Positions 1 through 11,684 of a stretch of 64,000 nt of DNA are shown here, piece by piece. Positions within the stretch are counted from its first letter, which is position 1; the number at the start of each line of letters is the position of its first letter. The notes under the pieces are model-generated. The model worked only from the letters and a program-made list of their open reading frames with translations, was not told the origin of the DNA and searched no databases. The translations under genes and the position numbers were made by a program. Source of the stretch: Coffea arabica (Eukaryota; Streptophyta; Magnoliopsida; Gentianales; Rubiaceae); the NCBI RefSeq assembly GCF_036785885.1, contig NC_092316.1, positions 51,159,001-51,223,000 on the forward strand, written 5' to 3'.

Positions 1-3000
1 CGTACAATAAAAGCAAATAATAATGGGCCACGCGCTCTGCACGTGCTTATAGTATGATAATAAATGATATTTCTGATACACTAAAAATTCTGTTGTTAAT
101 ATCATAAGTTAATATTTGCATACTTTCCATCTTTTTTGACCAATTGTCATTAAAACTTTATCTTAAATTAACTGGAGGTATCCCTCTTTTGTTATGTTTT
201 CTCTAGGGAATTTCTTTGAATTTATTGTGAACTTTTTTTTGGCTCTCTTAGCAGAAGATAATTGTTTGCATAAATAATGTTTGTTTGCTCTGCCATTATT
301 ATTTTTATGGTTAAATAATGATTAAATAAATATTATTATTTAATTATTTGATGACTTTAGTGATTATCATTTACCTAAATAAATAAATACCATTCATTAC
401 CTAATTATATTACCATAAAATGTTTGCATGACTTTTACTAATACCATATTCTGGCATAGCATATTTTGGAATTTTTGTGCAGATTTGTTCTAGCACGAAA
501 TTTTTTGCTTTAGTAGTATTGCTAGGCTTGCAGCATAAGACGGAATTTTCTACAATTATTTTAATTTAGGTAAGTAATATGTTAAAGTTTAAGGCTCCAT
601 TAATGGGTGGCCAATGTGTTAAGAGGAGTCTTAGACTCTTAGGTGTCGGTTTTTTTAAGTATAATTAATTCAGAAAAGTGTCTAAATATAGAGGTGTAAT
701 AATTGTGATTACGTATATGTAAATAATAAGTTAGATTTGATTTAACTATACTATAAGTGTTCAATACAATATATTACTTCTTAAATTAATATACGATATG
801 TTTATGATGTCAATTTTCAAGTCAAAGGATTTATTTTATTGAATCAGTGAGTCTTGACTTAGGTTCCATTTGATAAACTTAAATCTGAATTTTGAATTTT
901 GAATTCTGAAATTTGAATACTAAAACAATTAATTTGCTAAATTTTAAGCACTGAAAAAAAATATATGAATGCCTAAATTTCAATGCTGAACCTATTTATA
1001 CTGTCTGATAAACATTTATAACCAAATGTTTAATGAGTTAAATTTTACAATTTTGCCCTTATATCTTTTCACCCAAAAAGAAATAGAACCTATGATTTAA
1101 TTAGCTTAAAATTGATAGGTATTAAAATGACAATATTTATTTTTAATCAAATTAATATAAAAGATGAAATATATTATATGAGGAGTATGGAAAAAATGTG
1201 AAAATCATTAAAAAAGGAGAAAAGAGAAGTAGAAAACCGTTGATAGAAAATACCAGTTGTTTAATTAGATAAAGATTTTGAATAGAGAATATCAGGTTAT
1301 TTAATTAGATAAGAATTTTGAACATAATTAACAAATAAGAATAGATTTGATAGATAAGATAAGGTAGTTGAAGTAATTCTGTTGATTCTTATCAGAATTA
1401 AGCATTCGGTTACAATTTCTGTGCTGAAAAAATACACACAATTTTAATACCGTTTAACAGATTCAGCAAATGGATTTTTATTTATCAAACACCCAAAACA
1501 TCTGAATGTCTCAAAAAATTAAGTTTCATCACTTTTTTATTTATCAAACAGGCCCTTAGTCAATTTTTGAGTCAATCAAAATTTTTTATCAAAAATCTTG
1601 TTAAAGACACGATAGGGGCCTAAAGTCTACTTAACTTCTAAAAGTTCTTCCTTTTTCTTGTTTTATCAAAACCCTCACTCATTTCTTTTATCCTTATAAT
1701 CACTTCACTTCTTTAATTAAATGCTATATTCCAAGTCAGGGGTGGCATTGTCATCAATGCCATCTCATTTTTATTACCGCAATTATAATCGTTCTCATCC
1801 TCAATGATGTCATCAATCAACAATCATCATTACAAGTTAGTCATTAATTAGACAATTTTCCTCATTTGATAAGTAGTCACTTTTTCAAATTTATAAGCTA
1901 TGGAATTAAAAAACTTAAATTTCTCTTGGATTTGTGACTAATCTATCTAGTATTTCTTCACTTGTTTTTATCCTAGGCATTTTGATAATTTAAAATAGGA
2001 GATGATACTTTGCATGCTTATAATAAAAGCAAATAATAATGGGTCATGTGCTTTGCACGTGCTTAGAGTATCATGATGCATGATATTTCTGATGCACTAA
2101 AAATTCTGTTGTTTGACCAATTATCTTTAAAATTTTATTTTAAATTAACTTGAGATATCCCTTTTTTGTTATGTTTTCTCTAGTGAATTTCTTTGAACTT
2201 ATTGTGAACTTTTTTTAGCTTGCCTAGAAAAAGATAATTGTTTGCATAAATAATGTTTGTTTGCTCTACCATTATTACTTTTTACGGTCCAATTAAATGA
2301 TTAAATAGTATTATTATTTAATTATTTGATGACTCTGGTGATTACCATTTATCTAAATAAATAAATACCATTCATTACCTAATACTATTTTCATAAAATA
2401 TTTCCATGACTTCTACCAATACCATATTCTAGCAATGGGTATTTTGCAATTTTTGTGCAGACTTGTTCTAGCACGAAAATTTCTGCACTAGTAGTATTGC
2501 CAGCCTTGCAGTGTGAGAAGGAAGTTTCTACAATTATTTTAATTTAGATAAGTAATATGCTTAAATTAAAGGCTTCGTTAATGAGTGGCTAATCTATACT
2601 TGTCAAGAGGAGTTTTAGACTCTTAGGTGTCGGTTTTTTTTAACTATAATTAATTTAGAAAAGTGTCTAAATATAGAGGTGGAATAATTGTGGTTATGCA
2701 TATGTAAATAACATGTTAGAATTTATTTAAGTGCACCAATAAGTGTCCAATACAATAGAGTACTTCTTAAATTAATATATGATATGTTTATGATGTCAAT
2801 TTTCAAGTCAAAGAGATTATTTTATTGAATCAGTGAGTCTTGACTGAGTCAATTTTCGAGTCAATCAACAAATTTTATCAAAAATCTTGCTAAAGAAATA
2901 ATACGTGCCTAAAGTCTATTTCACTTCTAAAAGTTCTTCCTTTTTCTTGTTTTATCAAAACCTTCACTCATTCTTTTTACCCTTATAATCACTTCACTTC

Positions 3001-3685
3001 TTTAATTAAATGCTATATCCCAAATCAAGGTAACTGTTGCCATTGTCATCAGTACCGTCTCGTTTTTATCACCACCATTATAATCATTCTCATCGTCAAT
3101 GTTGTCATCAATCAACAATCATCATTACAAGTCAATAATTAGATGATTTTCCTCATTTGGTAAGTAGTCACTTTTTCAATTTTACAAGCTATGGAATTAA
3201 AAAAACTTAAATTTATCTTGGATTTGTGACTAATCTATCTAGGATTTCTTCATTTGTTTTTATCCTAGGCGTTTTGGTAATTTTAAAAAGCAAATAATAA
3301 TTTGCTTACTTATAATTAAAGCAAATGATAATGGGTCACATGCTTTGCACGTGTTTATAGTATCATGATACATGATATTTTTTATGCACTAAAAATTCTG
3401 TTGTTAATATCATAATTTAATATTTGCATACTTTCCATCTATTTTGGCCAATTATCTTTAAAACTTTATTTTAAATTAACTGGAGGTATCCCTCTTTTGT
3501 TAGGTTTTCTCTAGTGAATTTCTTTGAATTTATTGTGAACTTTTCTTTTAGCTTGCTTAGCAAAAGATAATTGTTTGCATAAATAATATTTGTTTGCTCT
3601 ACCATTATTATTTTTTTGTGGTCCAATTACATGATTAAATAAATATTATTATTTAATTATTTGATGACTTTAGTGATTACCATTT
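1..3685. repeat. Three direct copies of a ~1.3 kb AT-rich repeat
   Basis: The motif AAAGCAAATAATAATGGG recurs, with small changes, near 8, 2023 and 3317, each time followed by a segment containing a variant of TTTGCACGTG and then by collinear sequence. Copy 1 runs from before the window edge to ~2015, copy 2 from ~2016 to ~3310, and copy 3 from ~3311 until it stops at ~3685 against F-box-like sequence. Without the MITE at 862-1555, copies 1 and 2 are both ~1.3 kb. Copy 2 lacks ~40 bp near 2110 that copies 1 and 3 keep. I see no coding potential and do not recognise the family. Confidence 0.85.
862..1555. mobile_element. PIF/Tourist-like MITE (~694 bp) with TTA target duplication
   Basis: This segment is absent from the otherwise collinear second repeat copy (empty site near 2845, GACTGAGTCAAT). 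The ends are GGTTCCATTTGATAAAC on the left and, read on the other strand, GGGCCTGTTTGATAAA on the right. TTA lies on both sides (859-861 and 1556-1558). A 3 bp TTA duplication with a GG(G)..TGTTTG-type terminus is the known signature of PIF/Harbinger-derived Tourist MITEs. There is no ORF. It may have been mobilised by a Harbinger element like those at 12639 and 39789, but their termini look different. Confidence 0.75.
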
Positions 3686-3689
3686 GGTG

Positions 3690-4413
3690 AATCTACTTAT
3701 GGAATCCCTCCATTAGATGATGTGAAAAAGTTCTCCAACTCAGCCTATTGACAGAGAATTATATAGCAGTCGCCTCTGGAATATGCTTTGATGAAGTTAG
3801 TGATGATTATAAGACAGTAATACTACTTTCTCCAATTACCGGTGGAAGGATAATTTTGCTTGCTGGTTTAAGAAGTCAAAAGCAGGCAGAAATCAATCAT
3901 CCGCATTCGAAGTTTTTAGCTAAATCTGGCCTTGTTGTTAATGGAAACATACATTGTGTCATTAGAGAAGAGAAAGGTGATCGGGACTTGAACTTTTACT
4001 TTGACAAAAGGACAAATAGTTATTGCCAGATAACAAAATGTTGGTGAATCTACTGACATTTTTAGATTAGGTGTTTCAAATGGATGTTAGACTTTGTCTC
4101 AATTTGGAAATACTTTGAATCCTGAGTATATTACTGAGTTCGTAATCATGAAAGAGTATGGTGTGAAGGAATCGTGGATGGCTTTGTGTTGCATACAAAT
4201 TAAAGGTCCGTGGATTTGGTCTCCACCATTGTTTTATATCAAGGGATCAAGAGATGAAGTTTTGATCACGAATGGTCTCACTGTAGTTGTTTTCAATTAG
4301 AAAGATCAGTCATTGAGGGAGTTTCCCCTTGCAATGATGTCCCAGAACAACTTCTTGATCAAAGCCCGGAGCGAAATGCTACTGAAAACATGGAAATAGT
4401 TGTTGAAACTTGA
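3690..4413 (+). pseudogene. F-box-associated (FBA) domain fragment, broken
   Basis: Two adjoining stretches read like the C-terminal FBA domain of plant F-box proteins. The first (3748-4047) includes the GxxxDEVSDDYKTV-type strand and VNGNIHCVI (compare the usual 'VNGALHW'). The second (4094-4300) has MKEYGVKESWMAL, the diagnostic 'MKEYGVxESW' block. An in-frame TAG at 4298, several frame changes, and the abrupt abutment on the 1.3 kb repeat at ~3685 show a truncated relic. The N-terminal F-box itself is absent. Reading may continue in another frame to a stop at 4411-4413. F-box proteins with FBA domains act as substrate receptors of SCF ubiquitin ligases; this fragment should be inactive. 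Confidence 0.75.
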
Positions 4414-6665
4414 TCAGGTATGGACTTCTTCGGGTAAAAAACTTTGGCAGCCATTAAACTGGTTCTTACTTTTGACCATCAAACTAGTTTTTGTCTCAAT
4501 TCAACTATTTAACCAACTAATCAATACACTCATAGCCATTTCGTTAGATTTTGCTCTTCATCTACAAAATAAACTAACACGTGCAAATCACGTATCAAAA
4601 CAGAAGGGTAAATATGTTCATTAAACTTCTCAACTCGAGGACAAAAAATTTCAGCTGCCAATAAAACATTCTGATCATACATTTTTAACCATTCGATTAT
4701 TTTTTTAAATTAAAAATGGCCACTCAACTCACAAATGTGTGTATTAATGGCCATTCTGTCCACATTGGGTGTTAATCCTAATGTGCACTGCACACGTCAA
4801 AGACCATATGTAAATTCGTCCAAATAGCTATTGAACTATACAAACAATGTACTCTTTCTTTGTTTATATGGTGTTTTATGGCTTCCTCTTTTGTTGACCC
4901 TATGCCTTTTTAGATAATCACTTCTTTTTTGTTGTTTTTTTTCATTGTTTCACGCTAGGTTGTATTTATTCTATTGCTTTCACAGTGACTAGCAAAAGGT
5001 CGTGAATTTCTATTTTTTCCATCTAATTCGAGGAGAAACTTGAATTCATTGGGAGTGTTTCTCCAAGGCTATGAAATATTTAGATGAATTTTCTTCATGC
5101 AAGGATTGTTGTTTTTGCAATGAGGTGAAATGTTCATTCACCAAAAGAGATCGCCAAGAGGCAACTATAAGTAGTATTTAATACCTCAGCAACCATATAT
5201 TGCCGCTAGTCTTTTTAGGACTATCCCTATTATGACATTAGAGATTATACTTTGCCTCTGATTTTTGAATTTCTATTATATATTTCTTGTGGCCATTTAT
5301 AAATGGGATAATTTCAGAAACCTCCCTTGAGGTTTTTAACAAGTTTACATAGCAAGCCTTTTGTTTTTTGAATAGGGATAATTTCATAAAGCTCCCTTGA
5401 GATTTCTAACAATTTCACTCAAGTGGCCTCGAGTTTTGAAAATTACACAAACCTCCTTACTTTTATTATTTGTGTAACATCATAGACGCAATAGATTAGA
5501 TTTATCCTTGAATATCCTAAACTACCCTTTTGGTAGAATTATGTATTTTAAAAAATGAAAAAAAAAAAGATTTACCCATTTCCTTTGTCCACACACGTTG
5601 CAGCATCAATTGTAAACCCAAAAACCTTATTAGAAAACTAATGAAGCAAACACTCAGCTTAATCCCTAAATTCTATCAACTCCAACTGTCCTAAAATCCC
5701 CAATATTTGCTAGAATGCTTCCACCCAAATCAATGATAAACACCATCTCAAATATTTCCTAATGCTTCTTTACACCCTCATCAAAGCCTCAATTCTTCCT
5801 AAAACCAATGCTTTCTGTCACCTTCCTGATACAAATCAACATAACCTACCACCAGTGACACTAACGCCAATGGCAATCCAAACTTCATCAGGGCCTATAA
5901 CAAAGAGCAAATTAATCTCCACAGACAAAATACTAATCCTCAATTAAGCAAATTAATCTAATGATTAATTACAAAATCAAATTAATCTCTACAGGCAAAA
6001 CAATAATCCTTACTTCTTTTGTTTCTAATGATCACACTAATCCTCACTTAAGAATCAATTGACATGCGAGGACATCCAAGTCACCCTTTTTTTTCGAATC
6101 TTTTTGGTGCCTTATTACCTTAATCCTTATTGTAATTTGAGCTACTCTGCATCCCTTCGTAATTTTCTTTTCTGATTAATGTAAAAGTTACTTGCTTAAA
6201 AAAAAACCTATGTCAGTTCTTTAATTATTAAACATCATTTTCATTCCTTTTCTTTTTTGGCCTTTTGACTGGTAGTTTCTAATTATTGTGATGGTAACAA
6301 AGATGGCAATAGTGGTATTGGTGGTGGTAATACTTAAAAGAAGGGCATTATAGTTGTTTCTTTTCTTCTCCTTTTCTTGTTTAGCTGATAGGTTATAATT
6401 TGTTGCTAAATTTATAATTATTCTTCCTTTGATTTTAGCCAAATATTGCGTTAATTGATGGATTCTACTTATATTTGGTTAATGGTGCTAAATTGTAGGA
6501 AAAAGAGCAAAACGTGACAAAAAGAGGCAATCTTCCAATTAATTTGATGGTGGTACGTTCGGGACCGATTTTCAAGTTCAATTCAAACTCTGGACAGCTT
6601 TGGAGGAAGATTTGGAAGACTTGAATGCTAATTATTAGTCTTATAGTTGAATAGGAAACTTGAAA
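4414..6665. other. Non-coding spacer
   Basis: No supported gene. ORFs here are short with AT-driven composition. 5305-5470 holds a dispersed repeat, listed separately. 6060-6210 ends in an A-rich run (near 6198) and could be a retroposon 3' tail, but no target duplication was found. 6490-6665 has a purine-rich stretch before the LTR-like start at 6666. Confidence 0.5.
5305..5470. repeat. Tandem pair of a short dispersed repeat (GGGATAATTTCA...)
   Basis: GGGATAATTTCAGAAACCTC begins at 5305, and a diverged copy (GGGATAATTTCATAAAGCTC) at 5374. Both continue with CCCTTGAG.TTT.TAACAA. The second carries on through a related CTCAAGTGGCCTCGAGTTTTG block. The pair looks like fragments of a high-copy plant repeat whose unit tandemises. 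There is no coding potential. Confidence 0.6.
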
Positions 6666-8763
6666 TGTGAGAATCCGTAAATTTTTCTAATTTTATATTA
6701 TTTATTTTATTTCCTCGCGTGCATTTTTCTTCATTATACCCTACTATTTCAATTTTTCAGAAATTTTTATAAGTAAATATAGTTTTTAAATTATTTTTCT
6801 AGTATAAGTTAGTTCATGAGAAATTAGGAGTATATATTGGACGTGGGACCCCCTAGTGCGTTAAGTGAGAGAAATTCGGCCAATTAAGTTAAGTTTTGCA
6901 TAAAGGGATTTAATTACTAGTTGTTAGAAGATAATTAGAGATTACCTAAATAGATTAACCATGGGGAAACAAGAAGATAGCCTTAAGCATAAAAGGTGCC
7001 ACGTGTCACTTTTCTATTCGAACTTAGACTTTGACTAACTTTTTTTACCTTTACTAAAACTTCAATTTTGACCCAAATATCATCTTCATTCCAACCCTCT
7101 TGGCCGAACCTCTTAAGGAGAGAAAAGAGAGAAAGTTTCAACTTTTATCTTCCATTTCTTGCTTATATCTTGAAATCCAATCGATTAAATCTTGAATTTG
7201 TCCACAAAAGTGACTTGCTAAGGGAGTTTCAAGGCACTGGTGAAGTTGTTTTGGAGGAGGAACTCCTAAGCTACTACCTTTCTTGAGATGTCAATGTATT
7301 TTGTTTGGAAACTCACTTTTGTTCCTAATAATGGTAAATTGGTGACTTGCGGTGGCTAAATAGGTTGTTTTATGGAAGATTTCATGGATTAAAGTGAAGT
7401 TAGATAAATTTCTGATAAATTTCATGGATTAAACTCACTGTACGTTCGTCCTTGAGGAAGGCCGAATCAGTCCTTGCCCAAAACATGAAAGTTGTTGGTA
7501 ATTGAGTTAGCTAGTTACTGGTAAAATTTCAAACTCAATTGGAGCAATGTAGCCTGTGAAATGACTGAAATACCCTTGACTGCCACAAGCCTTGTTTTGC
7601 GGACAGTTTTCTGTCCTCTCTGAAATTTCAATTTTTGACCATGAAAATGCATGATTTGGCTTTGGAGGTTTTCATAAGAAATGTAGGTATATGTCTTGGC
7701 TTCGAAACGCCATAAGATTTGTTTCAATCCGATAAGTGTAGCTTCAGTTGTGCTTATTGTGCCGAAAGATGTGTTTTATAGTCTATGATTTGTATGTGGT
7801 TGATTTGAGAGGAATTGGTGTTGATTGTAGGATGGAAAAATAGAGAATTTAAGGGGAGGTACTGTTCAATTGTTAAGTCATTTGGTTCCTTCAAGTGTGA
7901 GTTAAATTTTGTTAGAAATGTAGGGTTTTAGGGGTTGTTCATGTGTAGAACTAACCACTATCGTTTTACTCCGAAACCACACCTTTATCTCTTGTAATTA
8001 TAGTCATTTATGGAGGCATACGACTAGTAGTCGAGCCTCACTTGTGCATTCCGTTTACTCGATTTTGGATGTGGACACTTCAATTATTTTACTTTGGTTA
8101 ATTTAGGGTTTCTTGGCAATTAAGGCCACTTTGGGTGAAAATTTTGAAGTACCTATACTTGAACTGCTGAGTGTACCACTTCCCTAATTTGTTGTTTATC
8201 TAGCTATCCATGACTTCTGTATACTTTGTATGAAACGAAAGTGTACTTTATCACTCTCGTTTCTCTCGTCTATTTATTTTGTTTCTTGCATACTGTATAA
8301 GTCTGTATTTGCTCTTTGTATCTGTTCTCTGTATAAGTCTGCGACCTCTGAACTCAAAACCTGTGGTTAGTTACTCGAGTCAAACCGGCAAGGGTCAGGT
8401 CGATTAGATAACGAACCACGGTAGTCTGTTTCTAGGAATCTTTGGGTATTGAGACTCTTGATTCCGGTATACTCGAGTATTACTATTTCTATTTCTGTTG
8501 AGGTGTTCGGGCCCAATAAGAGGTATGTTTGGTGGATGAAATTTGGCATAAAGTGGAGTCTACGGGCATGTTGGTTCTATATACGTTGACAGAGAGTCAA
8601 TGAGTTTGGATCAAGTACTGCAACGGAAATCTGGCACCTGAGAGCCATCTGTATCTTTCCTATTTGAATCACTATGTCTAACTGCTTTACCTTATATATG
8701 GCATGTGTATCTGATTGGTTAAACGTGAAATGCCATGATTTTATTGCTATATATTTGGCCGAA
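6666..8763 (+). mobile_element. Decayed Ty3/gypsy LTR, truncated at right
   Basis: The segment opens with TGTGAGAATCCGTAAATTTT, close to the 5' end of the intact LTRs further right (TGTGAGGACTCGCAAAATTT on the minus strand). Near 8465-8480 it has GGTATACTCGAGTATTAC, which is also in those LTRs (reverse strand, ~18815). The order of the matches is the same, so this is a diverged LTR of the same lineage in plus orientation. It breaks off at 8763, where a hAT terminus remnant begins, so the ..CTACA end is missing. The ORFs inside are not credible genes. Confidence 0.55.
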
Positions 8764-8795
8764 TAAATGGATCTCAATCCAAATTGCCACCTCTA
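8764..8795. mobile_element. Orphan right terminus of hAT-like element (unit 0 remnant)
   Basis: TAAATGGATCTCAATCC...GCCACCTCTA is the same right terminus seen at 46710-46749 and 50499-50538. It is followed by TACATAACAATAAG exactly as at 46750. It is all that is left of a unit that once lay to the left of unit A. The rest has been replaced by the decayed LTR. Confidence 0.75.
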
Positions 8796-8797
8796 TA

Positions 8798-8915
8798 CAT
8801 AACAATAAGAAAAATGGTGAGAAATAATTTTAGCTAACATAACAATAAGGCAAATGATAAGAGATAATTTTAACGAACATAACAATAAGAAAAATGATAA
8901 GAGATAACTTCAAGA
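8798..8915. repeat. ~50 bp minisatellite, three units (copy A)
   Basis: ACATAACAATAAG(A/G) followed by AAATGATAAGAGATAA-type sequence occurs three times in a row with a period of about 50 bp. The same array is at 46750-46865 in unit C. Confidence 0.8.
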
Positions 8916-8974
8916 AAAGAGAGGAAATTGAGGAGAAAAGAAGGAAGAATAGGTAGATATATAATGGGACGAGA

Positions 8975-9268
8975 CTAACCAAGAGATGCACAATTCTCCA
9001 TTGCACACTTATGAATTTTTCTGAAATTGGGATTAGTACTAGGGTTATCGGCAGGAATTATCGCACAACCCACTATACATCCAACCACACACACCGTCTT
9101 CTTTATACCATGTAAGTGTTCACAAATAGTACCATCACAGGCAATTTCACATCCAGCTCCATCAACGATGTCAAGTGGGTGCACCACTTTAGGATCCTGG
9201 CTGATGGAATTGGAGATGGGAAAACAAACAAGTGCTAGCATAATTATCAGCTTTATTGAGGAATTCAT
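8975..9268 (-). CDS. Small secreted cysteine-rich peptide, thionin-like (copy A, intact)
   Basis: 97 codons, from ATG at 9266-9268 to TAG at 8975-8977. The first ~24 residues form a hydrophobic signal peptide (MNSSIKLIIMLALVCF...), so the product should enter the secretory pathway. The mature part has eight cysteines: C40-x3-C44-x4-C49-x10-C60-x3-C64-x3-C68-x19-C88-x4-C93. Size, signal and spacing resemble plant thionin-like or other defence-type cysteine-rich peptides, but I cannot place it in a named family. No introns are needed. The full-length opposite-strand ORF is a shadow. Two further copies lie in the array, both broken: B at 36144-36393 and C at 46929-47224. Whether this copy is expressed is unknown. 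Confidence 0.65.
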   Translation of the reverse strand: MNSSIKLIIMLALVCFPISNSISQDPKVVHPLDIVDGAGCEIACDGTICEHLHGIKKTVCVVGCIVGCAIIPADNPSTNPNFRKIHKCAMENCASLG

Positions 9269-9472
9269 GTTTTGATAATTATATCTTGTGTTAAGCTAGT
9301 TAAATAAGACTTAAAAGAGAGATTTTTTGGTACAAATGTAAGGAGGGACTTGGAGGCTATAATTTTTTTTTTTAAATCCAAGTTCAAGATAGCTAAGCAG
9401 ACTTGATAATATCAGTAAAATCTTAATGTTTATCTTCTAGAAACTAGTAGTGTCGTTAAAGATTTTTTTTTC

Positions 9473-10274
9473 AGAAAAATCATTCAAAACATTCTTTACA
9501 TTTATAAAATGACCTTTTTCATTCCTTCCTTTGAAAAGTGTAATTTTATATCTCTTACAAATTTATATTGATCAAATTTGGTTCCTATCTAGATTTTTGG
9601 CTAATTTTTAGTCGGAATCCAACATTTGCCTTGTACATGATCATTTTCTGAGGAGTAAAATTGTCCAATCACATTTCAAATAATTTGATCCATAATTTCA
9701 TACATTTCACAAAATAATTTTTTTTGTCCCTCAAATTTTACAAAATAAATTTTTTCATCTCTCATTGATCATGTGTGCGAATAATTTTTTTAAAATCCAA
9801 CTATATGTCTATCCGATTTCACCTAAACAGTATGAATAGCATGTAATATATTTATATTTAATTTCACCAACAATTATAATGAGTTTGTTCAGATGAGATT
9901 AAATAGAGATATATTACAAACTATTCGTACTGTTCAACTAAAATCAAATAGACATACATAGATTTAAAAAAAACAGTTCAGACACATGATTATTGAGGGC
10001 TGAAAAAAATGCATTTTGCAAAATGTGAGAAAACAAAAAAACTCATTTTGTGAAATGTGAGAGACTACGGATCTGATTATGTGAAATATGATTTGACAAT
10101 TTTATCTCTAAAAAATGATCACGTGTAAAACACGTGATGGATTCCGGTCAAAAACTACTCAGAAACCAAATTTGACTAATGTAAATTTTAAGGGCTGTAA
10201 AATTATATTTTTCAAAGTAAGGGACGAAAAAATTTATTTTATAAATTGTGAGAAATATTTTGAACAATTTTCCT
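9473..10274. mobile_element. ~800 bp fold-back (long inverted repeat) element, copy A
   Basis: The left half (TCGGAATCCAACATTTGCC..., TGATCATTTTCTGAGGAGTA) is repeated in inverse order on the right (AAAAAATGATCACGTGTAAA...GTGATGGATTCCGG). Matching extends outwards to GAAAAATCATTCAAAACATT on the left versus AATATTTTGAACAATTTTCC on the right, and inwards to a centre near 9870. The arms are ~390 bp with almost no loop, so a transcript would fold into one long hairpin. No ORF or transposase. It resembles a fold-back MITE of unassigned family. Confidence 0.75.
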
Positions 10275-11684
10275 TTGTTTTTTTTGGAAAGAATGTTTTT
10301 ATTTTTTCAAAAACGTATCTTAGCCAAATTTTGATTGTTAAGTATTTTTGACCATTTCGTTAACACACTATTATTCAATGTTCAACTATTGGAATCATAT
10401 TTTCCTTTTAGGTGGTGGTTAGATGATAGATCCTTTTGTTACTTTGATTGCCAGTTTAACCAATTTAAATTATTGCTTAACAACAGTTGGGTTAATATTA
10501 CTAACCATCCCTCTCCCCCACCCTCTCACCAACAAAAAAAAAAACGTTTGGGTCATTCGTACTTTGCCCCCCCTAACGTTTTGGATAATTTGCAGTTTAT
10601 TGATATGAAATATAGTTGTAGTAGCATTTGGCCGCCCAATAAATTTTATTGCCAGTTTATAATTATTATATTAATTAGGTCTATTTTTTGTTCCAATATG
10701 CTTGCTGTTTTTGTTACGCCATTCAATCCATCGCACATATTTTTAGTGAAGATACCTTACCGCCAAACACCACCGGCCAAGTCCAACTCCTAGTTGTTAA
10801 CGGAATACAAATTCATGCAGAATTCGTGAATGTCCTTGTTTTGGTTTTCCTTTTTTGTTGGGACACGGTAGACACTTTTATTCATTTAAGGAATTGGAAA
10901 GCCTGATTGTTAACAGAATAATTGAATTGAAACCTAGTTGTTAACAAATTATAGATTCATGTAGAATTTGTGAATGTTCATGTATTGGTTGCTCTCTTTT
11001 TTTGGACACGATAGATCTATTATAAACCTACTCCTATTATATACTAATCCTACATGATAGATTCTATTCAGACACTTGTTTTCGTTTTCCATTCACAAAA
11101 AGGTGATGTATTCCTTGCATGTCACAATGTACAACTGTACAAGAACCACCGTGCCTTCAACTCAACCTTTGGGATTCCTTCATAGAACCAGCCACAAAAT
11201 TAAATTCCAGAGTGAGCCAATTGCATCTTTGTTCCAAGAAGAGAAACCAAATAATTAATTCCTTGTTGTCGGTATCTTTCTGATTAAATTACTAAAGATT
11301 AGCCCCCGACCTAATCTATGTCTTTGTCCCAGTTTCACCTCTTGTTCTCCCAATTAATGTGACACCTCCTTCAAACTTGAAAATGATTCAAATGAGTCCA
11401 AACCATGACTTGTCCGTTTATACATATGGAACCGGTCTCCATCCACTATATTAACCATCTAATGCCCTCTACCCACTAATCTGAATAGTTAAAAAAATAT
11501 TAATTTTTATTATACTAAAATGAATATACATCATCTTAAATCAACATACAAAGTTGAATTTTAAACTTCAGTAGAACCATAGAGAAATTCAACATTTTTT
11601 GAATAGTAAATTTGATAACCTTCCAAAACAAGATAAATTATCACTAAAAAAAAAGAATATTATTATGAAATTTTGACTAAATTA
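10275..11684. other. Non-coding spacer of the core unit (copy A)
   Basis: Contains a ~80 bp direct repeat (TTGTTAAC...ATTCATG.AGAATT.GTGAATGT) at ~10793-10870 and ~10938-11015, and a C-rich patch near 10505. The short ORFs here, including a 152-codon one at 10335, are not conserved in frame in units B and C, so I do not call a gene. Confidence 0.6.

Noticed and set aside
6221-6442. Minus-strand 73-codon ORF
   Set aside because: Low-complexity Ile/Thr/Asn/Lys translation of AT-rich DNA; no homology recognised.
9027-9275. ORF on + strand over the cysteine-rich gene
   Set aside because: Shadow of the minus-strand gene, which has a signal peptide and a cysteine pattern.
10335-10793. 152-codon ORF in the core spacer
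   Set aside because: The frame is not kept in units B and C, the composition follows T- and C-runs, and no domain is visible.
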